A stretch of DNA of 64,000 nucleotides from positions 1 to 64,000 of the forward strand of contig CACIPV010000003.1 of NCBI GenBank assembly GCA_902588615.1, written 5' to 3'. Origin of the DNA: an uncultured Alphaproteobacteria bacterium. Lineage in GTDB: Bacteria; Pseudomonadota; Alphaproteobacteria; HIMB59. Positions 43,639 through 54,155 of the stretch are shown in pieces. The first letter of the stretch is position 1; each line of letters begins with the position of its first letter. Below the pieces are notes generated by a model. The model was given only the letters and a program-made list of their open reading frames with translations, was not told where the DNA came from and did no database searches. A program made the position numbers and the translations under genes.

Positions 43639-44964
43639 TTGTTTAATTCAGGAACAATATATTCAAACTTTACTCCTTTAGTGAAGGCCCCAGTTATTGG
43701 TTATAGAATTTCTGGAGGCGATGTTTTGAATATCTTAAAGAAAATTACAAAAAAAAATTTTTCTAAAGATCACTCTTTAATCCGAATAGTTAAAATTTAT
43801 CAAAAAGATGAGTCCATATTGGATGAGTGTAGTGTGGTATATTTTAAATCTCCCAAATCCTTTACTGGAGAGGATGTCTGTGAAATTTTTTTACACGGAT
43901 CACCACTAATAGCTAGTCAATTTGAGCAGTTATTAAAGGATCTAAAAGTTCCAGGCTTACGATTGGCAAAAAATGGAGAGTTCTCTTACAGGTCTGTTCT
44001 AAATAGCAAGAATTCTCTTAAACAAGCTAAGGCTATTAATGGAATAATTTCAAATGAAAGCTTTTCAGCCTTAGAATATAACAAAAAACTACTTTTTGAG
44101 GGAGATTTTGTCAGCGGTCTTGTCCCTCTCAGGGAGGAAGTTATAAATTTATTTTCAGAAATTACTGCATCGATTGACTTCGTTGACGACGAGGACTTCA
44201 ATTTTAATCAAATAAAGAAAAAGATAAGAAAATTTTTCACTAATTGTAATAATTTATTACATAAAAATAGAACAAAAATAGAACAAAAAAATATATGTAG
44301 AATTATGTTGGTAGGTCAAGTAAATGTTGGTAAGTCGACGCTATTTAACAAAATTATTGATAAAGATAGAGCAATTGTCACAAATATCAAAGGCACTACA
44401 AGGGATATTCTCTCAAATGAATTTTTAATTAACAGTAATCGGTTTGAAATCTTCGATACCGCAGGGCAAAGATCTAAACAAGGTAAAATAGAAAAATATG
44501 GCTATAAAAAAGCGCAGAAAATATCGAAGGAAATTGACCATTTTTTTGTATTAATCGATCAAAATACTAAAAAATCAGATATATCAGCACTTCTAAAGGA
44601 TTTCATGTTACATAAGAATTACAGCTTAATTGAGACAAAATCTGATATATACAAATATAAAACAGATAATATCAAAATAAACCATAGTCTAGAAAGGGAA
44701 AAAATATACCAGAAATTAAAATTATCTTCGATTCATCGAAGATATGTAAAAAATAACAATAAAATGACCGATCTAAATTTAGAAGAAATCGATTTTTTGG
44801 CAAGAGTATTAGAATATGAACACGATATTGCTAAGGAAAAGGATATTTTGATCATAGCCCAGCTAATGAGAAATATATTAGATGATTTTTCCTATGAATT
44901 TGGTTATATTAATAACGAAGATGTTTACGATAGAGTTTTTAGCAAATTTTGCATAGGGAAGTAG
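43639..44964 (+). CDS. mnmE: tRNA modification GTPase MnmE
   Basis: With MnmG it forms the wobble-uridine modification complex. It has 441 residues. The N-terminal folate-binding domain covers about 1-120. The G domain shows GQVNVGKST near 226, GTTRDI, DTAG and TKSD. The C-terminal FCIGK carries the catalytic Cys. The start is a TTG at 43639. mnmG follows after a single base. Confidence 0.97.
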   Translation: MFNSGTIYSNFTPLVKAPVIGYRISGGDVLNILKKITKKNFSKDHSLIRIVKIYQKDESILDECSVVYFKSPKSFTGEDVCEIFLHGSPLIASQFEQLLKDLKVPGLRLAKNGEFSYRSVLNSKNSLKQAKAINGIISNESFSALEYNKKLLFEGDFVSGLVPLREEVINLFSEITASIDFVDDEDFNFNQIKKKIRKFFTNCNNLLHKNRTKIEQKNICRIMLVGQVNVGKSTLFNKIIDKDRAIVTNIKGTTRDILSNEFLINSNRFEIFDTAGQRSKQGKIEKYGYKKAQKISKEIDHFFVLIDQNTKKSDISALLKDFMLHKNYSLIETKSDIYKYKTDNIKINHSLEREKIYQKLKLSSIHRRYVKNNNKMTDLNLEEIDFLARVLEYEHDIAKEKDILIIAQLMRNILDDFSYEFGYINNEDVYDRVFSKFCIGK

Positions 44965-44965
44965 A

Positions 44966-46822
44966 TTGTTTCACGTGGAACATTATGATGTTGTAGTTAT
45001 TGGTGCTGGTCATGCTGGAATAGAAGCAGCTAATATTTCTGACAAATATGGTCTAAAAACAGCACTTATAACTAAAAATTACTCAGATTTGGGAAAATTA
45101 TCATGCAATCCTAGTATTGGAGGAGTTGGTAAGACACATATAGCAAGTGAAGTTGACATTTTAGGAGGTGTAATTTGTAAAATTGGTGATAAATCAGCAA
45201 TACATTACAGAGTATTAAATCTTTCTAAGGGGCCAGCAGTATGGGGCGTAAGAGCTCAAATTGATAGAGATTTATACTCTCAAAACATGAAAAAGTTTAT
45301 TAAATCTTCTAAAATTGACCTTATTGAAGACGAGGCTGTTAATATATTAGAAAAAAATAATAAAATTTTAGGTGTTGAACTGTCTAAAATTGGAAAAATA
45401 AAATCAAAGGCAGTTATTCTCACAACAGGAACCTTTCTCAATGGAAAGATTTATTTCGGTAATGAGTCGCAAGAAGCAGGGAGAATAGGAAATAGCTCTT
45501 CAAAATTTCTTGCAAAGTTTATTAACAATAATTTTAAAACAATGAGGCTGAAAACAGGAACACCTCCCAGAATATATGCTCAATCTATTAATTATGATGT
45601 TTTAGAACCTCAGATATCTGAAAACAATGGTATTTTTTTATCATATTTTACAAAACAAAATACGAACAAAAAAATTAATTGTTTCATTACCAAAACTAAT
45701 AACAAGACCCATAAAATAATCAGAGATAATCTTGATAAGTCTGCGATGTACTCAGGTATAATTAAATCTCAAGGTGTGAGGTACTGCCCTTCAATTGAAG
45801 ATAAAATAACAAAGTTTGGAGATAGAAACGGTCACAATATTTTTTTAGAACCAGAGGGTTTAAACTCTGATCTTGTCTATCCAAACGGTATATCAAATTC
45901 TTTAGATAAAAAAATCCAACTAAAATTTTTAAGGTCAATAAAAGGTTTAGAAAAATGTGAAGTAGATCAATTTGGATACGCAGTTGAGTATGACTCTGTT
46001 GACCCTAGGGAATTAAAAAATAATTTTGAAACAAAAAAAATAGAAAACTTTTTTTTAGCAGGTCAAATAAATGGAACAACAGGATATGAAGAAGCAGCAG
46101 GGCAGGGTGTCTATGCCGCTATTCATGCTGCAATAAAGATAAAAAAAATAAAATTCGACACAAAGGTTTTTGAGAGAGATAACAGTTATATTGGTGTCTT
46201 AGTTGATGATTTAACAAAACTTGGAGTGACAGAGCCATATCGAATGTTTACGTCAAGAGCAGAAAATAGGCTAAAGCTAAGAACTGATAATTCTTACGAA
46301 CGATTTTCAACAATCATCACCTCTAAATCTTTTAACAAAAGTGAATATTCTTTAATTTCAAAAAATATTATTAATGAAAAGAAAATATTAGACTATTTAA
46401 AAAAACAAAAATTTTCACCCAATGATTTAATGAAAAAAAATATTAAAGTTAAAAAAGATGGCAAAGTAAGAAATGGGTTCGAAGTTCTAAAATTCTTAGA
46501 TCCATCCCCAGAAAATTTTAAACAATTCTTTAATATTAAAATAAGTCAAAAATTGTTAACTAAAATTTATTTTGACTCCAAATATGATGTTTTTTATGAG
46601 AGAGAAAAAAAGTCATTTGATCAACTGAGTAAGAATAAAAACATGAAATTGACAAATATTGATTTTAATAAGATACCTTCTTTATCTAAAGAAATTCTTG
46701 AAAAATTAAATAAACACAAACCTGAAAATTTATATGATGCTGGTAAAATTTCAGGCATCACACCCAGCGCACTTTTTCAAATAGTAAAACACAAAAAAGT
46801 TAAAGGTAATAAAGTTGCTTAA
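44966..46822 (+). CDS. mnmG: tRNA modification enzyme MnmG (GidA)
   Basis: FAD protein that partners MnmE in 5-carboxymethylaminomethyl-uridine synthesis. It has 618 residues. The FAD motif GAGHAG is at 13-18, the second signature LSCNPSIGG near 47-55, the GTFLNG block near 152 and TGYEEAAGQG near 373. It begins with TTG; residues 2-6 (FHVEH) are encoded by a parS-like sequence. It overlaps rsmG by 8 bp. Confidence 0.98.
   Translation: MFHVEHYDVVVIGAGHAGIEAANISDKYGLKTALITKNYSDLGKLSCNPSIGGVGKTHIASEVDILGGVICKIGDKSAIHYRVLNLSKGPAVWGVRAQIDRDLYSQNMKKFIKSSKIDLIEDEAVNILEKNNKILGVELSKIGKIKSKAVILTTGTFLNGKIYFGNESQEAGRIGNSSSKFLAKFINNNFKTMRLKTGTPPRIYAQSINYDVLEPQISENNGIFLSYFTKQNTNKKINCFITKTNNKTHKIIRDNLDKSAMYSGIIKSQGVRYCPSIEDKITKFGDRNGHNIFLEPEGLNSDLVYPNGISNSLDKKIQLKFLRSIKGLEKCEVDQFGYAVEYDSVDPRELKNNFETKKIENFFLAGQINGTTGYEEAAGQGVYAAIHAAIKIKKIKFDTKVFERDNSYIGVLVDDLTKLGVTEPYRMFTSRAENRLKLRTDNSYERFSTIITSKSFNKSEYSLISKNIINEKKILDYLKKQKFSPNDLMKKNIKVKKDGKVRNGFEVLKFLDPSPENFKQFFNIKISQKLLTKIYFDSKYDVFYEREKKSFDQLSKNKNMKLTNIDFNKIPSLSKEILEKLNKHKPENLYDAGKISGITPSALFQIVKHKKVKGNKVA
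44967..44982 (+). promoter_or_regulatory. parS: parS centromere site for ParB
   Basis: TGTTTCACGTGGAACA matches the bacterial parS consensus TGTTNCACGTGAAACA with one base difference and is a near-perfect palindrome around CACGTG. It lies within the first codons of mnmG, 2.5 kb from parA and 3.2 kb from parB. The same placement is found in other proteobacteria whose GidA begins MFHV. ParB should load here to form the origin partition complex. Confidence 0.88.
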
Positions 46823-47420
46823 TGAAAAATTAGTAAACTTTTGCAATGAAAATTTTGATAACTCAAAATCAATTTTAAATAAACTTTTTGAATATAAAAA
46901 AATACTAATAAAAGAAAATGAGTCTTTGAACTTGATTGGGAAAAGTACAATCGTAAATTTAGACGAAAGACATCTTCTAGATTGCATACAGATAGTTAAG
47001 TATCTACCCCATCATGGAAAGTCTCTGATGGACATCGGAACAGGTGCTGGACTTCCAGGAATAATATTATCAATTATTGGTTTTAAAAACCTTCATTTAG
47101 TTGAAAAATCACCAAAAAAAGCTCTTTTTCTAGAAAAATGTAAATTACAATTAGATTTAAATTATCGTGTGCATAATAAATCCATAACAGAAATATTAGA
47201 TCTTAATGTCGATTGTATTACAGCGCGTGCTTTTGCTTCTGTAGAAAAAATTATATCTATGACTAAGAACATAATAAATAAAAAAACAAAATTCATACTG
47301 CTAAAAGGAAGATCTTATTTAACAGAACTCAAAGCAATTAATCCACAAAAGTATTCTTGGGAGACACATCCAAGTATTACATCAAGTGAATCTAAAATAA
47401 TAATCATGGCTGCTAAATGA
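46815..47420 (+). CDS. rsmG: 16S rRNA (guanine-527-N7) methyltransferase
   Basis: SAM-dependent methyltransferase. It has 201 residues. The SAM-binding motif MDIGTGAGLPGI is near 72-83, and the acidic residue after the next strand is in LVEKSPKK. NLIGKST (near 36-42) precedes it. The start is a TTG overlapping the mnmG stop, and the stop overlaps parA by 4 bp. Confidence 0.96.
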   Translation: MLNEKLVNFCNENFDNSKSILNKLFEYKKILIKENESLNLIGKSTIVNLDERHLLDCIQIVKYLPHHGKSLMDIGTGAGLPGIILSIIGFKNLHLVEKSPKKALFLEKCKLQLDLNYRVHNKSITEILDLNVDCITARAFASVEKIISMTKNIINKKTKFILLKGRSYLTELKAINPQKYSWETHPSITSSESKIIIMAAK

Positions 47421-48184
47421 TTGTTACTATAGCAAATCAAAAAGGAGGTGTAGGTAAAACTACAACAGTTGTTAATTTAGCAACTGCTTTAGCTTCCATT
47501 GATAAAAATGTTTTAGTTGTGGACATGGATCCCCAATATAACTCCTCCATGTCTTTTAATTCTTACGATGCTAATAGATCAATTTATAAAGTTTTCAGTA
47601 ATGAGACTGATATAAATAATGCTATACAAAAATCTCTAATCCCAAAGTTAGATGTTATTTCAGCGTGTGAAGATTTGGCCGCAGCAGAATATGAGCTTGC
47701 CGATGATGAAAATAGAAATTATTTACTAAAAAAATATATTAACAATATTTCCAAAAGCTATGATTATATTTTCATTGATACACCTCCAACACTAGGCTTA
47801 CTAACAATAAGCTCTTTAACTGCTAGTAATGAAGTTTTGATCCCAGTACAGTGTGAGTTTTTTGCATTAGAAGGCTTATCAAAACTAATTAAGACCATAG
47901 AAATTGTTAAATCAAATCTTAATATAAATTTAAAATTAAATGGAATTATTTTGACAATGTATGACAAAAGAAATTCTTTATCATCTTTAATTGAAAAAGA
48001 GGCAAGAGAATACTTTGATATGAATGTATATAAATTTAATGTCCCTAGAAATGTTACCCTGTCTGAAGCACCTAGTCACGGTTTACCAGCTATAATATAT
48101 GATCTCAAGTGTGCGGGTTCACAAGCTTACATTGCACTAGCCAAAGAGTTTATAGAAAGGAGCACTATAGATGGCAACAAATAA
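47417..48184 (+). CDS. parA: Chromosome partitioning ATPase ParA (Soj)
   Basis: Deviant Walker ATPase that drives segregation of ParB-parS complexes. It has 255 residues. The Walker A variant KGGVGKTT is at 9-16 with the signature Lys-9, and the DMDPQ motif is near 37-41. DTPPTLGLLT lies near 120. It overlaps parB by 14 bp. Confidence 0.98.
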   Translation: MIVTIANQKGGVGKTTTVVNLATALASIDKNVLVVDMDPQYNSSMSFNSYDANRSIYKVFSNETDINNAIQKSLIPKLDVISACEDLAAAEYELADDENRNYLLKKYINNISKSYDYIFIDTPPTLGLLTISSLTASNEVLIPVQCEFFALEGLSKLIKTIEIVKSNLNINLKLNGIILTMYDKRNSLSSLIEKEAREYFDMNVYKFNVPRNVTLSEAPSHGLPAIIYDLKCAGSQAYIALAKEFIERSTIDGNK

Positions 48185-49007
48185 AAAATTAGGAAAAGGG
48201 CTTTCTTCACTTCTTGGAAACAAAGAAGATCTTTCAATTTCAATAAATGATAAAAATGACAATGGACTATTGTTAGTCTCAATAGAGAAAATATTTAGAG
48301 ATGAAAACCAGCCTCGAAAAGAATTTGATCCTGAGAAAATTAATGAATTAGCGCAGTCAATTAAAAAAAATGGATTAATTCAGCCATTAATTTTGAGTAA
48401 AAGAAATTACGACACCTATACCCTTGTCGCAGGAGAACGTAGATGGAGGGCCGCTCAAATTGCAGAGCTAAAAATACTACCATCTCTTTTATTGCCACAA
48501 GACCTAGATAAAGATGAGATATCACTAATAGAAAACATTCAAAGAGAGGATCTTAAGATTTCCGAGGAAGCTCAAGCTTATCAAAGATTGATTGATAAAA
48601 ATAATTACACACATGAAAATTTGGCACAAATAGTTGGGAAAAGTAGATCTCATATAACAAACCTTTTAAGAATTCTAAATTTAGATAAATACTTTTTAAG
48701 TCTTTTGAATAAAGGAATAATTACAATGGGTCATGCTAGAGCCTTAATTGGAAAAACACCAGATAATTTTGATGAAAAAACATTATCAAACATTTCATCA
48801 GGCAAAATTTCAGTAAGAGACTTAGAGAAAAACAAAGTAAGGGTTCAAAACCACGAGCCAAACTTAATTCAGGAAGAAAAAAATTTAAGCGCTACAATAG
48901 GTTTTAAAACTAAAATTACTTACAATAAAAAAGGTAAAGGAAATATTAAAATCTTCTATGAAAATTTAGAACAGTATAATTTTTTAATTACAAAGTTAAA
49001 AAATTAA
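48171..49007 (+). CDS. parB: Chromosome partitioning protein ParB (Spo0J)
   Basis: CTP-dependent clamp that binds parS. It has 278 residues. The CTP-binding motifs are ENQPRKEF near 44-51 and GERRWRAAQ near 88-96, followed by the ENIQREDL block. The central helix-turn-helix includes IVGKSRSHITNLLRIL. The N-terminus LGKGLSSLLG is the ParA-stimulating segment. The C-terminal dimer domain is present. It converges on the holA-locus gene. Confidence 0.97.
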   Translation: MATNKKLGKGLSSLLGNKEDLSISINDKNDNGLLLVSIEKIFRDENQPRKEFDPEKINELAQSIKKNGLIQPLILSKRNYDTYTLVAGERRWRAAQIAELKILPSLLLPQDLDKDEISLIENIQREDLKISEEAQAYQRLIDKNNYTHENLAQIVGKSRSHITNLLRILNLDKYFLSLLNKGIITMGHARALIGKTPDNFDEKTLSNISSGKISVRDLEKNKVRVQNHEPNLIQEEKNLSATIGFKTKITYNKKGKGNIKIFYENLEQYNFLITKLKN

Positions 49008-49611
49008 ATTTTTTATACTTCACCTCTTCTTTTATCTTATTGTAAATTTTTTTTGCATCACTCTGGTTTCTTCTTAATTCATAAATGTCTTTTCTGATAT
49101 CAAATATAAAGTTGATATTTTCTTTAATTTTATTTTCTTTAAAGCTATCTGTCTGATTAATGATATATTTAGATAACTCCGAATATATTAGATAAGGAGA
49201 CGATACGAATAAATCTAGCATACCAGAATCATCGATTTTCATAATTTTTCTTAAATAATATTCTATATCTTTTTGGTAATTATATCCATTCACACTATAT
49301 GAAGATCTAAAGTAAGTCTTATAATTTTTGTAATCAGTAAGTATTAAACATTTAGTATTCGAATTTAGAAAATCTTCAACAACTTTTCTATTATTTGAAA
49401 AACACACATTTATTATTTTATCTAAAAATAAATCATTTGGTTCTTCTTTAATAATTTTATCTTGATAGGTTAGTTTTATATTTTTTTTTTTAGAATAGTT
49501 TTCGAATATATATAAATAAAAAAGTCCTACCTCTTCACTAACCTTATTAACTAAAAGTTTTGTTTTACTCTCATTTTCAACAAAATCTTTTATTTTCTCT
49601 AAATTATTCAT
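48988..49611 (-). CDS. Unrecognised protein at the holA locus (possible divergent DNA polymerase III delta)
   Basis: 207 residues, rich in Lys, Asn and Tyr. I do not recognise the sequence. Its position after lptE and leuS is where alphaproteobacteria carry holA, the clamp-loader delta subunit, but delta is normally about 340 residues and I see none of its N-terminal AAA-like features. The segment KTKLLVNKVSEEVGLFYLYIF and the C-terminal helical part (130-200) could be remnants of its domains. The start overlaps the lptE stop by 4 bp. Confidence 0.55.
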   Translation of the reverse strand: MNNLEKIKDFVENESKTKLLVNKVSEEVGLFYLYIFENYSKKKNIKLTYQDKIIKEEPNDLFLDKIINVCFSNNRKVVEDFLNSNTKCLILTDYKNYKTYFRSSYSVNGYNYQKDIEYYLRKIMKIDDSGMLDLFVSSPYLIYSELSKYIINQTDSFKENKIKENINFIFDIRKDIYELRRNQSDAKKIYNKIKEEVKYKKFNFLTL

Positions 49612-50099
49612 TTATTTTCACATATTTTCTCAGACTCGATTACATTATTAATAAAATCTTTAACTAATATCTCTGTATTTTGCTTCTTTATTTTTTCCTC
49701 CGCTTTAGCATTACTAGTATATTGCTTACTATCTGCAAATATATAAAATTGTGATGCTTCCTCTTTAAAATCGTATATTTTACAATTTTCAATTTGATCA
49801 ATAATTTTTACATTTAGATAAGTATTCACTCTCTTTCTATCAGATGTATTATCAATATTTGTAATAAATAATGATGATGTATGTTGTATGTCCGCATTTA
49901 TCTCTAAATTAGACCCTCCATCGTAAATTCCAAAATTAAATAAGTTATTTTTTAGTAATGTTTTTAAAAGAAGACCGTCAAATTCACCATCAATATATCC
50001 AATTGAATATTTATAATTGTCTTCATTTATATTTTTCTTTGTGCATGACAAAAAAATTAAACTAGTTAGTAATAATATTAATAATTTTATCTTGAACAT
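49608..50099 (-). CDS. lptE: LptE-like LPS-assembly lipoprotein
   Basis: 163 residues. The signal ends with the lipobox LIFLSC, giving lipidated Cys-19. The following beta-rich part, with repeated SLFITN and YLNVKII strands and a C-terminal helix with KAEEKI, fits the LptE fold. LptE plugs the LptD barrel that inserts LPS in the outer membrane. The gene sits directly after leuS (overlapping its end by 38 bp), the conserved location. The call rests on context plus lipobox; sequence conservation is low. Confidence 0.72.
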   Translation of the reverse strand: MFKIKLLILLLTSLIFLSCTKKNINEDNYKYSIGYIDGEFDGLLLKTLLKNNLFNFGIYDGGSNLEINADIQHTSSLFITNIDNTSDRKRVNTYLNVKIIDQIENCKIYDFKEEASQFYIFADSKQYTSNAKAEEKIKKQNTEILVKDFINNVIESEKICENK

Positions 50100-52422
50100 T
50101 TATAACTTTTATCACTTTTTTATTATCTATTTTATTTTTAATTTTATCTAATTTATATATTAATTCTAAAACCTCTTCTTCTTTATAGCCCTTTATAGTA
50201 TCTAAAGTTGTGACCAACTTACCTTGTACTTGTATTGGTAAGTTTATATTAGTTTCTAATAACAAATCACTATTAACAGCAGGCCAATTTTTCATATTGT
50301 CCTCTTTAAAAATATTTTTCATAATATTTAAAGTCATCCTAGGAACAATAGGTTTTAGACATATAAGAATTTTTTTACTTAGTTCAGTATCATGCAAGTA
50401 TACTTTATTTTTTTCTAAATAGTTAAAAAGTGTATATATGTCAGCTATACATTTATTAAGTGAAAAATCTGAAATATTTTTTTCGATATTATAAATGAAT
50501 CTCTCTACAATTTTTTCTGTATCCTCTAAAATTTCGGTTCTTTTAAATGTAAAATACTTTTCTATCCTTCTAACTAAGTTTTTAGAACTTTGAATACCCT
50601 CATCTGTCCATTCAAGCTCTCTGTCAGGAGGGGAGTCTGAGATCATAAAAATTCTCGTTGCATCAATACCATAGTTTTCTAGTATTTCATCTGGCTCAAT
50701 TACATTTTTTTTTGATTTTGACATTTTTTCAGTTGGGCCCTCTTCGATGGATTCTTTTGTATCCTTTTTAAAAAGTTTTCCATCGATTTCTAAAATGTCC
50801 TTTGGCATTACCCAACCTTTACTTGTTTTGTAAGTTTTATGAGTAATCATCCCTTGAGTAAAAAGCTGTTTAAAAGGCTCGTCAACTTTAAGATTATAAA
50901 TATCTCTTAGAGCTTTCATAAAAAACCTTGAATATAATAAATGAAGAATTGCATGTTCTATCCCACCAATATATTTGTCTACAGGTAAGAACTCATTGAC
51001 GGTTTCTTTATCAAATGGCTTATCGAGTTTGTTGTTTAAAAACCTTATATAATACCAAGATGAATCAACAAAAGTATCCAAAGTATCCGTTTCTCTTAGA
51101 GCGTCTTTATTTGTTATAGGACATTTTACTTTTCTCCAACTTTCGTGACTAATTAAAGCATTACCTTTACCATTTAAATTAACATCGTATGGCAATACCA
51201 CAGGCAATTCAGATTTATCTAAAACTCTATAAGTTCCATCTTCATAGTAAATCACAGGTATTGGACACCCCCAATACCTTTGTCTAGAAACCCCCCAGTC
51301 TCTTATTTTAAAATTAACTGATTTTGACCCTATTTCATTTTTTTCAAAATAAGTAATTATTTCTTTTATTGCATCAGAAATCCTCAAACCATCAATTAAA
51401 GGAGAATTGATTAAGACACCTTCCTGAGTATAAGGCAGTTCACTATCATCACATTGTATGACTTTTATAATTGGTAATTTATATTTTTTTGCAAATTCGT
51501 AATCTCTTTCATCATGTGCTGGACAGCCAAATATTGCGCCTTCCCCGTAATTGTCTAAAACAAAATTTGCAATATATACAGGTAATTCTTTATCCAAAAT
51601 AGGGTGCTTACATTTTATATTTAATAAAAAACCCAATTTTTCTTTATCTTTATCACTTTTTTCAAATTCATTCTTAATACTCTCTATTTCTTTTTCGTTT
51701 AAGAGCCCGCTTACGAGAGTATGATTTAAGGATATAGCAATGAAAGTTGCTCCATAAATTGTATCAGGCCGAGTGGTATATATATTTAGGTGCTCTTTTT
51801 TTCCAACAACCTGAAATTTAACCTCTGCACCTATAGATTTCCCTATCCAATTTTTCTGCATAGTCTTCACTTTCTCCGGCCATAAGTTTAATTTTTTAAG
51901 ATCATTTAACAGTTCATCAGCATAATTTGTAATCTTGAAAAACCACTGTGATAAAACTTTTTTCTCAACTGTAGCGCCAGTTCTCCAACCTTTTCCATCG
52001 ATAACCTGCTCATTAGCGAGAACAGTTTGATCTATGGGATCCCAATTTACCAGTGCATCTTTTTTGTAAGCTAGTCCAGCGTTGTATAGGTCTATGAAAA
52101 GTTCTTGTTGATATTGATAATAATCTTTGTTGCATGTTGCTAGCTCTTTCTCCCAATCCAAGTCCAGATCAAGTTTTTTTAGCTGGTTTTTCATATTTTG
52201 TATATTTGTTAAAGTCCAATCTTGAGGGTGAGTATCAAATTGTATTGCTGCATTTTCTGCCGGTAATCCAAATGCATCCCATCCCATAGGATGAATTACA
52301 TTGTCTCCTTTGAGCTTGTGGTATCGCGCACAAATATCACCAATTACATAATTTCGCACGTGCCCCATATGTATGTTTCCCGATGGGTATGGAAACATCT
52401 CTAGGATATACTTCTTTTGCAT
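50062..52422 (-). CDS. leuS: Leucyl-tRNA synthetase
   Basis: Class I aminoacyl-tRNA synthetase. It has 786 residues, shorter than the roughly 860 of E. coli. The HIGH-type motif [14 protein letters not shown] is at 12-25, the CP1 editing domain shows TTRPDTIYG near 215, and KMSKSKKN lies near 570. The C-terminal part after 700 is reduced. It overlaps lptE by 38 bp. The DUF3576 gene upstream is its usual alphaproteobacterial neighbour. Confidence 0.98.
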   Translation of the reverse strand: MQKKYILEMFPYPSGNIHMGHVRNYVIGDICARYHKLKGDNVIHPMGWDAFGLPAENAAIQFDTHPQDWTLTNIQNMKNQLKKLDLDLDWEKELATCNKDYYQYQQELFIDLYNAGLAYKKDALVNWDPIDQTVLANEQVIDGKGWRTGATVEKKVLSQWFFKITNYADELLNDLKKLNLWPEKVKTMQKNWIGKSIGAEVKFQVVGKKEHLNIYTTRPDTIYGATFIAISLNHTLVSGLLNEKEIESIKNEFEKSDKDKEKLGFLLNIKCKHPILDKELPVYIANFVLDNYGEGAIFGCPAHDERDYEFAKKYKLPIIKVIQCDDSELPYTQEGVLINSPLIDGLRISDAIKEIITYFEKNEIGSKSVNFKIRDWGVSRQRYWGCPIPVIYYEDGTYRVLDKSELPVVLPYDVNLNGKGNALISHESWRKVKCPITNKDALRETDTLDTFVDSSWYYIRFLNNKLDKPFDKETVNEFLPVDKYIGGIEHAILHLLYSRFFMKALRDIYNLKVDEPFKQLFTQGMITHKTYKTSKGWVMPKDILEIDGKLFKKDTKESIEEGPTEKMSKSKKNVIEPDEILENYGIDATRIFMISDSPPDRELEWTDEGIQSSKNLVRRIEKYFTFKRTEILEDTEKIVERFIYNIEKNISDFSLNKCIADIYTLFNYLEKNKVYLHDTELSKKILICLKPIVPRMTLNIMKNIFKEDNMKNWPAVNSDLLLETNINLPIQVQGKLVTTLDTIKGYKEEEVLELIYKLDKIKNKIDNKKVIKVINVQDKIINIITN

Positions 52423-52431
52423 TAAAAGTTT

Positions 52432-53046
52432 TTAAGATAGTTCGTTTTCAACTTTGATTTGAATTGCCGTCTCAAGTATTTTCAAAGTTAAATCATTTTC
52501 CTCTGACGTGTAGGAAGTGCTCTCATTATACCAAGTATCATCTGTCTTTTTTTGACAAATTAATTTTACTTTTACACCATTAGAAACTAGCTCTTGGGAA
52601 TTTATTGTCACTTTTATATTACATCTCTGGTTAGGACTATTATTCTCCATAATCCACTCTGTAGAAATAAATCCACCCTGTGAGTCAACAATTTTTAGTG
52701 GATATTGATCAAGTATTCCCAATGAAGCTTGCCATAGAAATGGATTTATTGCTAAGCCTTGATAATTGGATCCAACACCCCCGTTATTAAAATTCTGAGC
52801 AAAGCTTGTAATGCTAATTGGGTTTGTAGTTTTACCACTAGGTCCAGCGGCTCTTTCCTTGTCTTCACAGAGCATTCTAGCATCTCTTCCTATGATTTTC
52901 CTGTGAGGGTTATTACATGGACCGTATAATTTATCTAATTTTGCCATATTTGCAGCATGGTCTCCACCAAGAGGACCTTTGCTACAAGATTGAATAGAAA
53001 TTAATGAAATAAGTAAAAAAAATAAAATCCAGAGAGATTTAAACAT
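52432..53046 (-). CDS. DUF3576 lipoprotein
   Basis: 204 residues with a lipobox (SIQSC, Cys-21). The central FLWQASLGILDQYPLKIVDSQGGFISTEW block is typical of DUF3576, which alphaproteobacteria carry next to leuS. Its function is unknown; it is likely an envelope lipoprotein. It reads toward leuS across 9 bp, so the two are probably one transcript. Confidence 0.85.
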   Translation of the reverse strand: MFKSLWILFFLLISLISIQSCSKGPLGGDHAANMAKLDKLYGPCNNPHRKIIGRDARMLCEDKERAAGPSGKTTNPISITSFAQNFNNGGVGSNYQGLAINPFLWQASLGILDQYPLKIVDSQGGFISTEWIMENNSPNQRCNIKVTINSQELVSNGVKVKLICQKKTDDTWYNESTSYTSEENDLTLKILETAIQIKVENELS

Positions 53047-53090
53047 ATCGAAATACTATGAAATTAATATTCTTATAACAAGGCAGAAAT

Positions 53091-53125
53091 AAAAAAAAAC
53101 CAGGCAGAAAGTTCCACCTGGTTTT
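53091..53125 (-). terminator. Intrinsic terminator of the porin gene
   Basis: On the minus strand, AAAACCAGG (53117-53125) pairs perfectly with CCTGGTTTT (53096-53104) across a 12-base loop, followed by a run of T. It lies just after the porin stop and isolates it from the DUF3576-leuS unit. Confidence 0.88.
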
Positions 53126-53142
53126 AAAAAAATTAGATTTTA

Positions 53143-54102
53143 TTAGAATGATACTGCTGTACCAAAACCAAGAGCTGTACCGTCAGTAGCAGCGTCACCA
53201 CTTAGGTTTACCATATCTAGGTATACAGAAGCTCCACCGCCAAGTGATCTTTCAATTGAAAGTTCCATCTTAGAGGCAGCATCACTATCAGCATCTTTGT
53301 TTGAATTGTAACCAACTGCAATAGTTGTAGCACCATCCATAGACATTGAATATGTTGCACCAGCTGATGTTGTATCACCAGTTGTTGATAATAATGTACT
53401 ATCTCCGTTATCTATTGTTTGGTTTGAGTAACCAACAGTCAATGTACCACTACCAAGAGCAGCAGCAACTGTACCACCAGCAGCACTTGAACCGTTATCA
53501 TTATCAGCTACACCAACTGTTACTGTGTATGCGCCCATAGGAACAGATATTGAAGCGCCCATAGCACTCTCACCTGAGTCAGGATTTAATACACCAAAGT
53601 TGTTTGCAGCAGTGTTTGCGATATAATCGATTGATAATGTTGCAGCACCCATAGCTGTTGAGAATGATACACCAAGACCATCATCATCAGCTGCAGCACC
53701 GAAACCAGTAGCTACGTTTGAAGATACACCACTCTGATCATCAAGAGGGCCGTTTACAACGCCACCAATAGATCCGATTGTGTCATTTACACCAACGTCA
53801 CCAACTACGATGGATGTACCACCAGTTGAGAACGTAACAGCTTTACCGCCATCAACGCCAGCAGCTGTGTCAGTATCGTAATCAGCTGATAAGGCAAGTG
53901 AAGCACTAATGCCAAGACCAGTGTCAGTAGTAGTTGAAAGCGCAAAGCTTGCAATAGAACCTACTGCTAGTTTTTCTGCATCTGATGAAGCAGCTGTTGA
54001 CAAATATGCAACATTTGCTGAACCAGAAACAGTAATATCTGCGTGTGCTGAAGCTGAAAATGCAGCAGCGATAGCAGATAATGCTAATGTTAGTTTTTTC
54101 AT
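53143..54102 (-). CDS. Porin-like outer-membrane beta-barrel, strongly acidic
   Basis: 319 residues. A clear signal peptide (1-22, ending SAHA) precedes a Gly/Ser/Thr/Ala-rich chain of alternating strands that begins DITVSGSANVAY and ends with phenylalanine, as outer-membrane barrels do. It resembles gram-negative porins. The mature chain has about 32 acidic but only about five basic residues and no Trp. Codon use is less AT-rich than its neighbours, with a good ribosome binding site (AAAGGAT) and its own terminator, all of which suggest a very abundant protein. Confidence 0.82.
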   Translation of the reverse strand: MKKLTLALSAIAAAFSASAHADITVSGSANVAYLSTAASSDAEKLAVGSIASFALSTTTDTGLGISASLALSADYDTDTAAGVDGGKAVTFSTGGTSIVVGDVGVNDTIGSIGGVVNGPLDDQSGVSSNVATGFGAAADDDGLGVSFSTAMGAATLSIDYIANTAANNFGVLNPDSGESAMGASISVPMGAYTVTVGVADNDNGSSAAGGTVAAALGSGTLTVGYSNQTIDNGDSTLLSTTGDTTSAGATYSMSMDGATTIAVGYNSNKDADSDAASKMELSIERSLGGGASVYLDMVNLSGDAATDGTALGFGTAVSF

Positions 54103-54155
54103 AATAATTATCCTTTCATTATTATTGTTTTAGTTTTAATTAAAACTGTAGAGAT

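Noticed and set aside
53346-54133. Open frames on the plus strand opposite the porin
   Set aside because: They mirror the repetitive Ala/Ser/Thr/Asp codons of the porin; the predicted peptides are low-complexity His/Gln-rich or Ala/Glu-rich chains without start signals.
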